The position numbers and the translations under genes were made by a program. A DNA stretch of 33,376 nt from Gammaproteobacteria bacterium (GTDB lineage Bacteria; Pseudomonadota; Gammaproteobacteria; JAJDOJ01): assembly GCA_022340215.1 (NCBI GenBank), contig JAJDOJ010000054.1, forward strand, positions 1-33,376. The letters run 5' to 3'. The first letter of the stretch is position 1. The number at the start of each line of letters is the position of its first letter. The notes beneath the pieces were generated by a model, which saw only the letters and a list, made by a program, of their open reading frames with translations, had not been told where the DNA came from and did no database searches. This document shows, in pieces, positions 24,028 through 33,210 of the stretch.

Positions 24028-26334
24028 ATGGCGCAGGCCACACCGATAAAATCCCGCGGCGGCAAGGTGCACGTGAGCATGGCGGGACATCTGCGTGAGG
24101 GGGCCGCGGTGCTGTTCGCGGCGCTCGCCATCTATCTGCTGATGTCCCTGTTGAGCTTCGACCCCCGGGACCCTGGCTGGTCCCACACCGGAGACCCTCG
24201 TTCGGTGGCGAATCTCGGCGGGGTCGCCGGGGCCTGGTTCGCCGACGTATCTTTCTTCCTCCTGGGTTATCTCGCCTATCTCGCCCCGGTGATGGTCGCG
24301 CTGAGCGGCTGGCTGGTGGTGCGCCAGCAGAGCGACAGCGGTGGTGTCGACTTTCGCGCACTAGCCCTGCGCTGGGCGGGGTTCTTCGTCACCGTCGCCG
24401 CCGGTTGCGGTCTGGCGACCCTGCATTTCTCTACCGGCGGGCTTCCCATGGGTGCCGGGGGGCTGCTCGGAGAGCTGGTCGGCGAGGGCCTGGTGCCCGC
24501 CTTCAGTTTCGTCGGCACGACCCTGCTGCTGCTGGCTTTCTTCCTGGCGGGGGTGACCCTGTTCACGGGTCTCTCGTGGCTGCGACTGGCCGACCTTCTG
24601 GGCGGCCAGGTGATGAAACTCGCGGGCCTGTCCCTGGGCGCCATGCGCATCCTGAAGGATCGGCAGGCGGGTCGCCAGGCGCGCGTAGAACGCAAGGCCG
24701 CGGTCAAGGCCGACAAGTCGCGGGCTCGCAAACGAAAACCCCGGCGCGTCGAGCCGACGCTGAGCTCGGATGAGAAACCCGCGTCCCGCGAAAGGGTCGA
24801 GCAGCAGATTCCCCTGTTCGAAGCCCCTGGCGAGACCGAGTTGCCGCCCCTGTCGCTGCTGGACTCCCCGAGGGAATCCGGCGGCGGGTATTCGGATGCG
24901 GCGCTCGAGGCGATGTCGCGACAGGTGGAGTTGAAGCTGCTGGATTTCGGGATCGAGGTGGAGGTGGTGGAGGTGCACCCGGGTCCGGTGATCACGCGAT
25001 TCGAGGTCCAGCCGGCGGCAGGGGTCAAGGCGAGCCGGATCACGAATCTGTCCAAGGATCTGGCGCGTTCGCTGTCGGTCACCAGCGTGCGCGTGGTCGA
25101 GGTGATCCCGGGCAAGTCCGTGGTGGGCCTCGAGATCCCCAACGAAAACCGGGAGATCGTCACGCTGCGCGAGATCCTCGACACCGCCAAGTACGGGGAT
25201 TCGCGTTCGCCGCTCACCCTGGCGCTCGGCAAGGATATCGGTGGCCGCCCCGTGGTCGCGGACCTGGCGCGCATGCCGCACCTGCTGGTGGCGGGCACGA
25301 CCGGATCCGGCAAGTCGGTCGCGATCAACGCCATGCTGCTCAGCCTGCTCTACAAATCGACCCCCGAGCAGATCCGCCTCATCCTCATCGACCCGAAGAT
25401 GCTGGAGCTGAGCGTCTACGAAGGCGTGCCCCAGTTGCTCACGCCGGTGGTGACGGACATGAAGGAGGCGGCCAATGCGCTGCGCTGGTGCGTGGCGGAG
25501 ATGGAGCGCCGTTACAAGCTGATGTCGGTGCTGGGGGTGCGAAACATCACGGGCTACAACAAGAAGGTCAACCAGGCCGCGGCCTCCGGACAGCCGATCC
25601 TCGATCCCCTGTACAACCCGGTCGGGGCGCTGGATCCGGAGGCACCGCCGCCGGAGCTCGGCACCCTGCCGCTGATCGTCATCGTCGTCGACGAGTTCGC
25701 CGACATGATGATGGTCGTGGGCAAGAAGGTCGAGGAGCTGATCGCGCGGCTGGCCCAGAAGGCGCGCGCGGCGGGCATCCACCTGGTGCTGGCCACGCAA
25801 CGCCCCTCGGTGGACGTGATCACCGGTCTGATCAAGGCCAATATCCCGACGCGAATCGCATTTCAGGTCTCTTCCCGGGTCGATTCGCGGACGATCCTGG
25901 ATCAGATGGGCGCCGAACAGTTGCTCGGGCACGGCGACATGCTTTACCTCCCGCCCGGGACCGCACTGCCCGAGCGGGTGCATGGCGCGTTCGTCGACGA
26001 CCACGAGGTTCATCGGGTCGTCAGCTTCCTCAAGGGACTCGGCGAGCCCGACTACATCGACGAGGTCCTGCAGGAACCCGCGGTCGGGAATGGTGACGCC
26101 ATCCCCGGTCTGGAGCCGGTTGAGGGCGAGGAAGGCGATCCCCTCTACGACCAGGCGGTCGTCATCGTCACGGAGACACGCAAGGCCTCGATCTCTTACG
26201 TGCAGCGGCGCCTGAAGGTGGGCTACAACCGGGCCGCCAGGATGATCGAGGACATGGAAATGGCGGGCGTGGTCAGCCCGGTACAGGCCAACGGCGGCCG
26301 CGAGGTCCTCGCGCCACCGCCGGTCGGCGACTGA
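24028..26334 (+). CDS. ftsK: DNA translocase FtsK
   Basis: FtsK is a septum-anchored ATPase that pumps DNA and aids chromosome dimer resolution. The 768-residue product has several N-terminal membrane segments (about residues 15-190), a short basic and Glu-rich linker, and the motor domain with Walker [17 protein letters not shown] near residue 421 and Walker [15 protein letters not shown]. It ends in the gamma winged-helix domain ([38 protein letters not shown]) that reads KOPS. It lacks the long linker of E. coli FtsK, as in most species. The ATG at 24028 is preferred, though one at 23986 is in frame; neither has a clear ribosome site. Confidence 0.97.
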   Translation: MAQATPIKSRGGKVHVSMAGHLREGAAVLFAALAIYLLMSLLSFDPRDPGWSHTGDPRSVANLGGVAGAWFADVSFFLLGYLAYLAPVMVALSGWLVVRQQSDSGGVDFRALALRWAGFFVTVAAGCGLATLHFSTGGLPMGAGGLLGELVGEGLVPAFSFVGTTLLLLAFFLAGVTLFTGLSWLRLADLLGGQVMKLAGLSLGAMRILKDRQAGRQARVERKAAVKADKSRARKRKPRRVEPTLSSDEKPASRERVEQQIPLFEAPGETELPPLSLLDSPRESGGGYSDAALEAMSRQVELKLLDFGIEVEVVEVHPGPVITRFEVQPAAGVKASRITNLSKDLARSLSVTSVRVVEVIPGKSVVGLEIPNENREIVTLREILDTAKYGDSRSPLTLALGKDIGGRPVVADLARMPHLLVAGTTGSGKSVAINAMLLSLLYKSTPEQIRLILIDPKMLELSVYEGVPQLLTPVVTDMKEAANALRWCVAEMERRYKLMSVLGVRNITGYNKKVNQAAASGQPILDPLYNPVGALDPEAPPPELGTLPLIVIVVDEFADMMMVVGKKVEELIARLAQKARAAGIHLVLATQRPSVDVITGLIKANIPTRIAFQVSSRVDSRTILDQMGAEQLLGHGDMLYLPPGTALPERVHGAFVDDHEVHRVVSFLKGLGEPDYIDEVLQEPAVGNGDAIPGLEPVEGEEGDPLYDQAVVIVTETRKASISYVQRRLKVGYNRAARMIEDMEMAGVVSPVQANGGREVLAPPPVGD

Positions 26335-26351
26335 CAGGGATCTTATCTGGA

Positions 26352-26435
26352 ACCGAGGCTCTGCCTCGGTGACTGGTTTTATCTATCTGGCATCGAGGCT
26401 TTGCCTCGATGCCGAATGCCCGCGGCTCCGCCGCG
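26352..26435. repeat. Cluster of three perfect hairpins with 3-nt loops between ftsK and lolA
   Basis: Stem 1 is at 26352-26370 (ACCGAGGC-TCT-GCCTCGGT), stem 2 at 26389-26413 (11-bp arms, loop TTT) and stem 3 at 26421-26435 (CGCGGC-TCC-GCCGCG). All share the apex GGC-TNN-GCC and the first two share CGAGGC/GCCTCG cores. They resemble a repetitive extragenic palindrome family. They may terminate or protect the ftsK transcript, although no long T-tract follows. Confidence 0.75.
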
Positions 26436-26466
26436 ACCCTGATGAACGGAAAGGAATCAAGCATAG

Positions 26467-27141
26467 ATGGCGCATAGTGTTCGCAATGGTTCGTGGCGTA
26501 GCACCGGCTTCAGTCCCTGGGTAGAGGAACACAGGCCATTGCCGATTCTGATTCTGCTCCTGGCGCTGCCGCTCGCGGTATGGGGCGATACCCGTCTTGA
26601 CCGTTTCTTCAACGACGTGAAAACCTTGAAGGCGACATTCTCCCAGGAGGTCCGAGACGAATCCGGCAAGCTGCTGCAGAAGTCCTCGGGCGACGTCCTG
26701 CTGATGCGACCCGGGCGTTTCCGCTGGGAATATCGCGAACCCTTCCCACAGCTCATACTCGCCGACGGAGAGAAGCTCTGGCTCTACGACGAGGAACTCG
26801 AGCAGGTCACCGTCAAACCGCAGGGCGAGGCCCTGGGCGCGGCGCCGATTGCGCTGCTCGATCGCCGCGGCACCCTGGAGGAACAGTTCCGGATCACGAG
26901 CGCCGGCCGGCGGGACGGGTTGGAGTGGGTCGTCCTGGAGCCGAAGGTAAAGGACACGGAGTTCCTTCGCGTCGAGTTCGGGCTCGACGACGCCGGGATC
27001 CGCAGAATGAAACTGCTCGACCAGTTCGGTCAGACGACCACCATCGAATTCAACGATCTGCGGACCAATTCGCCGCTTTCCCCCTCGCTGTTCCGCTTCG
27101 AGGTCCCTGATGGCGTGGATGTCATCGGTGTCGCCGATTGA
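26467..27141 (+). CDS. lolA: Outer-membrane lipoprotein carrier protein LolA
   Basis: LolA is the periplasmic chaperone that carries lipoproteins from LolCDE to LolB. The product has a hydrophobic export segment (PILILLLALPLAVWG), then the LolA fold with TLKATFSQEVRDESGKLLQ, GDVLLMRPGRFRWEYREPFP, QLILADGEKLWLYDEELEQV and the C-terminal LRTNSPLSPSLFRFEVPDGV. The ATG at 26467 would give an unusually long N-terminal region before the hydrophobic core. A TTG at 26539 with GAGGAA nine bases upstream gives a more compact signal peptide but lacks basic residues, so the start is uncertain. Its place between ftsK and rarA matches the usual gammaproteobacterial order, except that two genes intervene before rarA. 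Confidence 0.94.
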   Translation: MAHSVRNGSWRSTGFSPWVEEHRPLPILILLLALPLAVWGDTRLDRFFNDVKTLKATFSQEVRDESGKLLQKSSGDVLLMRPGRFRWEYREPFPQLILADGEKLWLYDEELEQVTVKPQGEALGAAPIALLDRRGTLEEQFRITSAGRRDGLEWVVLEPKVKDTEFLRVEFGLDDAGIRRMKLLDQFGQTTTIEFNDLRTNSPLSPSLFRFEVPDGVDVIGVAD

Positions 27142-27170
27142 GCGGCCGGGACGCCAGGGGGCGGTGGACC

Positions 27171-28157
27171 GTGTCGAAGGCGTTTCTGGTGGTGGTCTCG
27201 TTCATGTCCCTGGCGGGCTCGGCCGGGATCGCGCTGGCCGCCGGAGCGAAAGGACGCGAGGCGCGCTGCCTGTTCGTCTCCTCGTATCATCGGGGCAACC
27301 ACTGGTCCGACGGTATCGAGGACGGCCTCAGGCAAGCGTTGGGCAACCGCTGCGTGTTGCGGGTGTTTTACATGGATGCGAAACGCAACCGGGCGCCGGA
27401 GGCCAGCGCCCGGGCCGGTGAGCAGGCACGGGACCTGATCGAGCAGTGGAAGCCCGACGTCGTCATCGCGGCGGACGACAACGCCGCGCGATACCTGGTG
27501 ATGCCATGGCTCCGAGGCCTCGACCTGCCGGTGGTGTTCTGCGGTATCAACTGGACCGTGGAGGAGTACGGTTTACCGTACACCAACGCGACGGGGATGG
27601 TGGAAGTCGCGCCGGTGGCTTCCCTGCTGGATCTGGTTCGCCAGCTTCTCCCCGCGGCGCAGAACGCGATGTACCTCGGGGCGGACACCCTGACCGAGGG
27701 TAAGAACCTCGAGCGTACCCGCGAAATCGCGCAGGAAAAGGGCATGCACCTCGAGGCCGCGCTGGTGTCCACGACGGCCCAATGGATTGAGGCGTACCGC
27801 AAGGCGCAGGAACTCGATTTCCTGATCGTCGGCAATCGGTCCGGGATCGACGACTGGGACCCGGAAACGGTCGGCGAGGCGCTGTTGCGCGATACCCGAA
27901 GCCTCAGCGTCACCAGCTACCGCGCGATGACGCCGTACTCGATGATCGGTTACACCAAGGTTCCCGAAGAACAGGGCGAGTGGGCCGGACAACTCGCGGT
28001 CAGGATTCTCGACGGGGGCGACCCCGCCGATTACCCGGTCGTGGCTAACCGGCGCTGGGACATCTGGATCAATCCCCGCTTGCTGGCCGCGGGGCACATC
28101 CACCTGCCGTTCCGGATCGTACACGGTGCCAAGTGGGTATCCGGAATTGGACGATAG
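27171..28157 (+). CDS. ABC-type solute-binding protein (PF04392-like), orphan
   Basis: This 328-residue exported protein has an N-terminal signal (FLVVVSFMSLAGSAGIALA) and the ABC_sub_bind fold: CLFVSSYHRGNHWSDGIEDG, KPDVVIAADDNAARYLVM, LPVVFCGINWTVEEYGLP, AMYLGADTLTEGKNLERT and PYSMIGYTKVPEEQGEWAG. No permease or ATPase gene is nearby. It ends 7 nt before a CHASE-domain c-di-GMP protein, so it may present a periplasmic ligand to that sensor rather than feed a transporter. The GTG at 27171 gives a proper signal peptide; a TTG at 27138 overlapping the lolA stop is the alternative. The ligand is unknown. Confidence 0.85.
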   Translation: MSKAFLVVVSFMSLAGSAGIALAAGAKGREARCLFVSSYHRGNHWSDGIEDGLRQALGNRCVLRVFYMDAKRNRAPEASARAGEQARDLIEQWKPDVVIAADDNAARYLVMPWLRGLDLPVVFCGINWTVEEYGLPYTNATGMVEVAPVASLLDLVRQLLPAAQNAMYLGADTLTEGKNLERTREIAQEKGMHLEAALVSTTAQWIEAYRKAQELDFLIVGNRSGIDDWDPETVGEALLRDTRSLSVTSYRAMTPYSMIGYTKVPEEQGEWAGQLAVRILDGGDPADYPVVANRRWDIWINPRLLAAGHIHLPFRIVHGAKWVSGIGR

Positions 28158-28164
28158 GTTCCGC

Positions 28165-30906
28165 ATGACCGTCTTCAAGCCGGGGGAGCGTCTGGCCCTC
28201 GGCGTTCTGATCGCCTTGGCGATCTTCGCCGCGCTGGCGTTTTCGCTGGCATTCGAGAGACACCAGCTCCTGGGGCGGTTCCATAGCGACACGCAACGGA
28301 TCGCCGAGCGTTTCAGTAGCCAGCTCGAGAGCGAGGAGGCCCTGCTCACCGCGATGTCCGGCCTGGGGCACCTGCGGAGTCCGGAGGTGCCCCAGGATTT
28401 CTCTCTGTTCAGCGGGGACGTGATCGAGAAGTATCCGTTCGTTCGTACCGTACGCTACCTGCCGAAGATCCTCCGCTCCGAGCGCGACGGGTTCGAGGAA
28501 AACATGCGGAAGAACGGCTTTCCCCAGTTTCGCATTTCGACCCTTTCCGCGGATGGCACGCGGGTCCCTTCAGGTGAACAACCGGTCTATTACCCCGTTG
28601 TGATCATCGAACCCCTGACCCCTGTTACGGCGCGTTTTCTGGGATTGGACATCTCGACCGAGGACGGGATGTGCGGCGCCATCGCGCTGGCGATTCACAC
28701 CGGCGAAGTGGTGACTGCCAAGGCTCTGGCGCCCCGGACCGATGCGCAGCGGTACACCCTTCTGAAGTCCGTGTACAAGGGCAGGCTGCCTCCCGGCGCT
28801 GCCGACCGCGACATGCATGCCGCCGGTCTCGTGATCATGGAGATCGACATGACGTACCTCGGCAAGCTCATCGAGACAGACTTTCCCCGGATCGGGATGC
28901 GCCTGGAGCTGGATCTCTCGGGCAGTGGCGATCCGGTCACGGTACTCGATCATGCTGGAAACGGGCGCAGCCATCGCGCGATTCTGCCCGTGATGGAACA
29001 GACCTACGCGTTCCCGACGTACAACGGCGTATTCAGGGTGTCGTTCACCGAGACGCCCGCTGTGCGCGATTTCAATCTCGTCATCCTGCTGATGCCGCTC
29101 CTTTCCACGGCGCTGCTGGTGGGTGTGGCGGTGTTCGCCCTGCGCGAGCGCCGGATCGTGCAGATCCAGGAACGGCGGGCACGTGAAGCCGTGTTCGCCG
29201 AGAAGGAGCGTGCGGAGGTCACCCTGCATTCCATCGGTGACGCCGTGGTCCGGACCAACATGGACGGCAACATCGAATACCTGAATCCGACGGCGGAGAA
29301 ACTCACCGGGTATACCCGGGCCGAGGCCGTCGGGCACCCCGTTGCCTCGGTGATCAATGTCGGTAACAAGCAGAGCGGATTCGCGTCCGGGGTTTTTCTG
29401 GCGAGCGATGCGATGGAGAGCATAGAGGCCGACGACGATGGTCAGAAGTTCGTGCGGCGCGACGGCACGGTCGTCTCGATCGACGAGTCGGTCGCACCGG
29501 TGCAGGATGCAAGCGGCGAGATCATCGGCATGGTGTTTGTGCTGCGGGATGTCGGCGTCGAGCGACAACTCACCGAGAAGCTTCGCTATCAGGCGAGTCA
29601 CGATGCGCTCACCGGATTGATCAACCGGCAGGAGTTCGAGCGGCTGTTGGCAATGGCGCTGGAGGATGCGCGCCGCATCAACACCGCCCATGCGCTATTG
29701 GTGATGGACCTGGACCAGTTCAAGGTGGTCAACGATACCAGCGGCCACATCGCCGGAGACCAGTTGTTGAAACAGCTCTCGAGCCTCCTGGAACAGACCG
29801 TACGAAGTTCCGACACCGTGGCGCGTCTGGGGGGGGACGAGTTCGGCGTATTGCTGCGGGACTGCTCGATCGAGACTGCGAGGCGAATCGCCGACAAGCT
29901 GCGCCAGGCGGTGGGGTCCTTCCGGTTCTCGTGGAAGGACAAGATCTACGACGTCAGCGTGAGTATCGGCGTGGTCGCCATGGACGCAACGACCGCCAAC
30001 CTGACCGAGCTGTTCAGCGCCGCGGATTCGGCGTGTTACATCGCCAAGGACATGGGCCGCAACGCGGTCCACGTATCGAGCCCGGACGATGCTGCCATCA
30101 GCCACCGACACAAGGAGATGCAGTGGGTCCAGCGGCTCAAGACGGCGCTGCGCGAGGACCGCCTGCGGCTCTTCTGCCAGCAGATAAAAAACCTGGATTC
30201 CGGCTGCCATCCCGGCGGGATCGTCGAGTTTCTCCTCAGGATGGAGACGACCGAGGGGGAGATTGTCCCGCCGATGTCATTCCTGCCGGCGGCAGAACGC
30301 TACAACATGATTGTCGAGATCGATCGCTGGGTGGTCTCACGCGTCATCGCGACGGTCGCCGAGATGGCGGCGTCCGGGGAGGGCGAGGCCGGCGTCGGGA
30401 TGCTTTACGCCATGAATCTCTCGGGCCAGTTTTTGGGAGACCCCGCCAGCAAGTCCTTTATCGTTGCCGAGATCGAGCGCAGCGGCATCGACGGCTCGAG
30501 GCTCTGCTTCGAGGTGACCGAGTCCTCCGCGATCTCCAATCTCGCCGAGGCGCTCGAACTCATGCGCACCCTCAAGGAGCGGGGATGCCGGTTCGCCCTC
30601 GACGACTTCGGTTCCGGCATCAGTTCGTTCGGCTACCTGAAGCAGCTTCCGGTGGATTTCCTGAAGATCGACGGTGAGTTCGTTCGCGACATGCGGCTGG
30701 ATCCCATCGACCGGTCGATGGTGGAGGCGATCAACAAGGTGGGACATTCCCTCAAGATCTGCACGATCGCCGAGTTCGTCGAGGACGCCGAGACCCTAGA
30801 AATGCTGGGCGCGATGGGGATCGATTTCGCTCAAGGGTACTTTATCGACCGCCCGGGGCCGGTCTCGGACTGCGTGCCGGTTGGTGGCGTGGGCTCGTCG
30901 GCGTGA
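28165..30906 (+). CDS. Membrane sensor with CHASE, PAS, GGDEF and EAL domains (c-di-GMP turnover)
   Basis: The 913-residue protein has TM1 (about 9-30), a periplasmic CHASE domain (about 45-290, with FVRTVRYLPKILRSERDGFE), TM2 (about 303-330), PAS (about 345-465, AVVRTNMDGNIEYLNPTAEK), GGDEF near 556 (ARLGGDEFGVLL) and EAL (about 650-890). The GGDEF active site is intact, and RSSD five residues before it fits an inhibitory I-site. In EAL, the ExLxR motif reads EFLLR. The metal and catalytic positions appear present (MNLSGQ, EVTES, DDFGSG, LKIDGEF, AEFVED, AQGYF), so phosphodiesterase activity is likely. Start: the ATG at 28165, 7 nt after the solute-binding protein gene. Its stop overlaps the rarA start. 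Confidence 0.95.
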   Translation: MTVFKPGERLALGVLIALAIFAALAFSLAFERHQLLGRFHSDTQRIAERFSSQLESEEALLTAMSGLGHLRSPEVPQDFSLFSGDVIEKYPFVRTVRYLPKILRSERDGFEENMRKNGFPQFRISTLSADGTRVPSGEQPVYYPVVIIEPLTPVTARFLGLDISTEDGMCGAIALAIHTGEVVTAKALAPRTDAQRYTLLKSVYKGRLPPGAADRDMHAAGLVIMEIDMTYLGKLIETDFPRIGMRLELDLSGSGDPVTVLDHAGNGRSHRAILPVMEQTYAFPTYNGVFRVSFTETPAVRDFNLVILLMPLLSTALLVGVAVFALRERRIVQIQERRAREAVFAEKERAEVTLHSIGDAVVRTNMDGNIEYLNPTAEKLTGYTRAEAVGHPVASVINVGNKQSGFASGVFLASDAMESIEADDDGQKFVRRDGTVVSIDESVAPVQDASGEIIGMVFVLRDVGVERQLTEKLRYQASHDALTGLINRQEFERLLAMALEDARRINTAHALLVMDLDQFKVVNDTSGHIAGDQLLKQLSSLLEQTVRSSDTVARLGGDEFGVLLRDCSIETARRIADKLRQAVGSFRFSWKDKIYDVSVSIGVVAMDATTANLTELFSAADSACYIAKDMGRNAVHVSSPDDAAISHRHKEMQWVQRLKTALREDRLRLFCQQIKNLDSGCHPGGIVEFLLRMETTEGEIVPPMSFLPAAERYNMIVEIDRWVVSRVIATVAEMAASGEGEAGVGMLYAMNLSGQFLGDPASKSFIVAEIERSGIDGSRLCFEVTESSAISNLAEALELMRTLKERGCRFALDDFGSGISSFGYLKQLPVDFLKIDGEFVRDMRLDPIDRSMVEAINKVGHSLKICTIAEFVEDAETLEMLGAMGIDFAQGYFIDRPGPVSDCVPVGGVGSSA

Positions 30907-32246
30907 CCGGGGGGACGGGCGCGGGGGCAATAAGGGATGATCCCGGCAGGCCGCTTGCCGACCGCATGCGGCCCCGCAGCCTGGATTCGTTCGTCGGACA
31001 GCGTCATTTGCTCGGTGAGGAGCGCTCGCTGCGACGCGCGATTGACGCCTGCCGGCTGCACTCGATGGTATTCTGGGGTCCGCCGGGAAGTGGCAAGACA
31101 ACGCTGGCGCGCATCATCGCCGTGCAGTGCCATGCGCGATTCGCGACCCTGTCGGCGGTGACCTCGGGGGTGCGCGACATCCGCGGCGCCGTGTCGGACG
31201 CGCGCGAGGCGCTGCAGGGTCGCGGCGAGCGCACCGTGCTGTTCGTGGACGAGGCGCACCGGTTCAACAAGGCGCAACAGGACGCGTTCCTTCCCCACAT
31301 CGAGGACGGCACGGTGATCTTCATGGGGGCGACCACCGAGAACCCGTCATTCGAACTCAACAACGCCCTGTTGTCCCGTGTGCGCGTCTACATCCTGAAA
31401 CCGCTGGACCCTTCGGATATCCGCGTGGTGATCGATCGGGCGCTCTCGGATCCGAACCAGGGTCTGGGTGCGCAGGGCCTGGAGATGGCCCCGACGCTGC
31501 GCGACCGGATCTCGCAGGCCGCCGATGGAGACGCGCGGCGGGCCTGCAACCTGCTGGAGATCGCCTCGGACCTGGCCACCGAGTCCGGCGACGGCCGCAG
31601 GGTGATCGGAGCGGAGGTCATCGCCGAAGTGGCGCGCCATGACGTCAGCCGCTTCGACAAGGGCGGCGACATCTTCTACGAACAGATCTCGGCACTGCAC
31701 AAGTCCGTGCGCGGATCGGATCCCGACGCCGCCTTGTACTGGGTCTGCCGGATGCTGGACGGCGGCTGCGACCCGGCCTATATCGCAAGACGGGTCACGC
31801 GCATCGCGTCCGAGGACATTGGCAACGCGGATCCCCGCGCCCTGCGCCTGGCGCTGGACGCCTGGGAGACCTGGGAGCGGCTGGGCACGCCGGAAGGGGA
31901 ACTGGCGATCGCCCAGGCGGTGATCTATCTGGCGTGCGCGGCCAAGAGCAACGCGGTCTACCGGGCCTTCGGCTCGGCGATGGAAGACGCGCGTGGCTCG
32001 GGCAGCCTGGCGGTACCCATGCACCTTCGCAATGCCCCGACACGCCTGATGCGAGAAATGGACTACGGCAAGGGGTATCGCTACGCGCACGACGAACGCG
32101 ACGCGCTGGCAGCGGGGGAACACTATCTCCCCGAGGAACTGGGGGACAGGCGCTATTACGAACCCGTGCCGCGCGGGCTGGAAAAGCAGATCCAGGAAAA
32201 GCTCGCCTGGATCCGGGAGCGCAACCGCGCTGCGCCGGCCGGGTAG
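30903..32246 (+). CDS. rarA: Replication-associated recombination protein RarA (MgsA)
   Basis: RarA is an AAA+ ATPase of the clamp-loader type acting at stalled forks. The 447-residue product has the DRMRPRSLDSFVGQRHLLG start, Walker A GPPGSGKT (residues 59-66), Walker B VLFVDEAHRFNKAQQDAFLP, sensor 1 FMGATTENPSFELN and the MgsA C-terminal domain (DIFYEQISALHKSVRGSDP, PAYIARRVTRIASEDIGNAD). The GTG start at 30903 overlaps the upstream stop by 4 nt. The stop codon TAG at 32244 is the first base triplet of a dispersed repeat copy, so the extreme C-terminus may have been set by that repeat. Confidence 0.97.
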   Translation: MTGGTGAGAIRDDPGRPLADRMRPRSLDSFVGQRHLLGEERSLRRAIDACRLHSMVFWGPPGSGKTTLARIIAVQCHARFATLSAVTSGVRDIRGAVSDAREALQGRGERTVLFVDEAHRFNKAQQDAFLPHIEDGTVIFMGATTENPSFELNNALLSRVRVYILKPLDPSDIRVVIDRALSDPNQGLGAQGLEMAPTLRDRISQAADGDARRACNLLEIASDLATESGDGRRVIGAEVIAEVARHDVSRFDKGGDIFYEQISALHKSVRGSDPDAALYWVCRMLDGGCDPAYIARRVTRIASEDIGNADPRALRLALDAWETWERLGTPEGELAIAQAVIYLACAAKSNAVYRAFGSAMEDARGSGSLAVPMHLRNAPTRLMREMDYGKGYRYAHDERDALAAGEHYLPEELGDRRYYEPVPRGLEKQIQEKLAWIRERNRAAPAG

Positions 32247-32273
32247 GGCGGGCGCGCAGAGCGCGGTCCACCA
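32244..32273. repeat. Dispersed ~30-bp GC-rich repeat, copy 1
   Basis: It starts with TAGGGCGGGC and ends GGTCCACCA. Copy 2 at 33211-33241 has the same frame of TAGGG-YGG-RC, a central AGCGC and terminal CCACCA. It is an imperfect inverted repeat directly at the rarA stop. Confidence 0.6.
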
Positions 32274-32319
32274 ACGGGCGCTATGATCCGAATCCTGAAG
32301 GCATCACCACGGAGGTGAC

Positions 32320-32550
32320 ATGAGCGATTCTCTCGACCCCATTGTGCTGAATTTTCTGTATGCGGTGATGGGCGGTGCCCTGACGCTGGGATTCATGTGG
32401 GCGGGATGCAAGCTGTTCAGTCACGTCGTGTCCTTCCAGATCGGCGATCAGCTCGCCAAGGGCAACGTGGCTGTCGGGCTGATGGTCATGGGGATCTTCA
32501 TCGGCATCGGCACCGCGCTCGGACTGGTGATCGGACTGGGGCTGAACTGA
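32320..32550 (+). CDS. DUF350 family small membrane protein
   Basis: This 76-residue protein has two membrane segments (FLYAVMGGALTLGFMWAGCK and VGLMVMGIFIGIGTALGLVI) separated by a short polar loop with the DUF350-type LAKGNVAVGL motif. The function of the family is unknown. A strong GGAGGTGA site lies just upstream. The stop is 1 nt from the start of the lytic transglycosylase gene, so the two are probably coexpressed and may act together at the envelope. Confidence 0.85.
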   Translation: MSDSLDPIVLNFLYAVMGGALTLGFMWAGCKLFSHVVSFQIGDQLAKGNVAVGLMVMGIFIGIGTALGLVIGLGLN

Positions 32551-32551
32551 C

Positions 32552-33163
32552 GTGAAGCGGCTCCTGCCGCTGCTGTTCGGGGTCCTCTGCCTGGGTGCGT
32601 CCGCCTCGGTGAAGGACGTCTCGGTGAAGGACGTCTCGGTCGACTCGCCACGCTGGACGACGCAGTACGACCCGTTCTTCCGCAAATACGCCAAGCGTTA
32701 CTTCGGTCCGCATTTCGACTGGCGCTGGTTCAAGGCCCAGGGGATCGTCGAGTCACGCCTGCGTCCCGAGGTGCGCAGCGCGGCCGGCGCGGTCGGCATC
32801 ATGCAGATCCTGCCCAGCACCTTCGAGGAGATCAAGGCGATCAACCCGGCGTTCAAGGAGGTCAGCGATCCAAAGTGGAACATCGCGGCCGGGATCTTCT
32901 ACGACAGGTCCCTGTACCGGAAATGGAAAGATCCCATGCCGGAGAGGGACCGACTGTTCCTGGCACTGGCGGGTTATAACGCCGGATACGGCGGCGTATT
33001 GAAGGCCTACAAACGCACGCGCAAGGAGAAACCCGACTGGGAAGACATCCAGTCCAGGCTGCCCCGGGAGACCCGCAACTACGTCGGCCACATCAACAAG
33101 CTGATGCACGGCAAAGAACGCCGGCTGCGCGGTCTGGAGAAATACCTCGCCAGGGAGCAATGA
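32552..33163 (+). CDS. Lytic transglycosylase (SLT domain) with N-terminal signal peptide
   Basis: The 203-residue exported protein has a signal peptide (LLPLLFGVLCLGASAS) and an SLT lysozyme-like domain. The predicted catalytic Glu is E67 in AQGIVESRLRPEV, followed by AAGAVGIMQILPSTFEEI, WNIAAGIFY and LALAGYNAGYGGV. It cleaves peptidoglycan with 1,6-anhydro product formation. It resembles the single-domain MltF/EmtA-like type without a clear lipobox. The start GTG is at 32552. After the signal peptide the codons contain a perfect 15-bp tandem duplication (32606-32620 and 32621-32635) giving SVKDVSVKDVS. Confidence 0.93.
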   Translation: MKRLLPLLFGVLCLGASASVKDVSVKDVSVDSPRWTTQYDPFFRKYAKRYFGPHFDWRWFKAQGIVESRLRPEVRSAAGAVGIMQILPSTFEEIKAINPAFKEVSDPKWNIAAGIFYDRSLYRKWKDPMPERDRLFLALAGYNAGYGGVLKAYKRTRKEKPDWEDIQSRLPRETRNYVGHINKLMHGKERRLRGLEKYLAREQ

Positions 33164-33210
33164 GCCTGTACCGGGGGCGCGCCCCGTGCCAAACTGTTAA
33201 AACATACAGG

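Noticed and set aside
24361-26013. Long minus-strand frame opposite ftsK
   Set aside because: It is His/Arg/Gln-rich antisense of a GC-rich gene with no domain, and ftsK on the plus strand is unmistakable.
26352-26435. Classical intrinsic terminator after ftsK
   Set aside because: The stems are strong but no run of T follows any of them directly, so they are listed as repeats with possible terminator function only.
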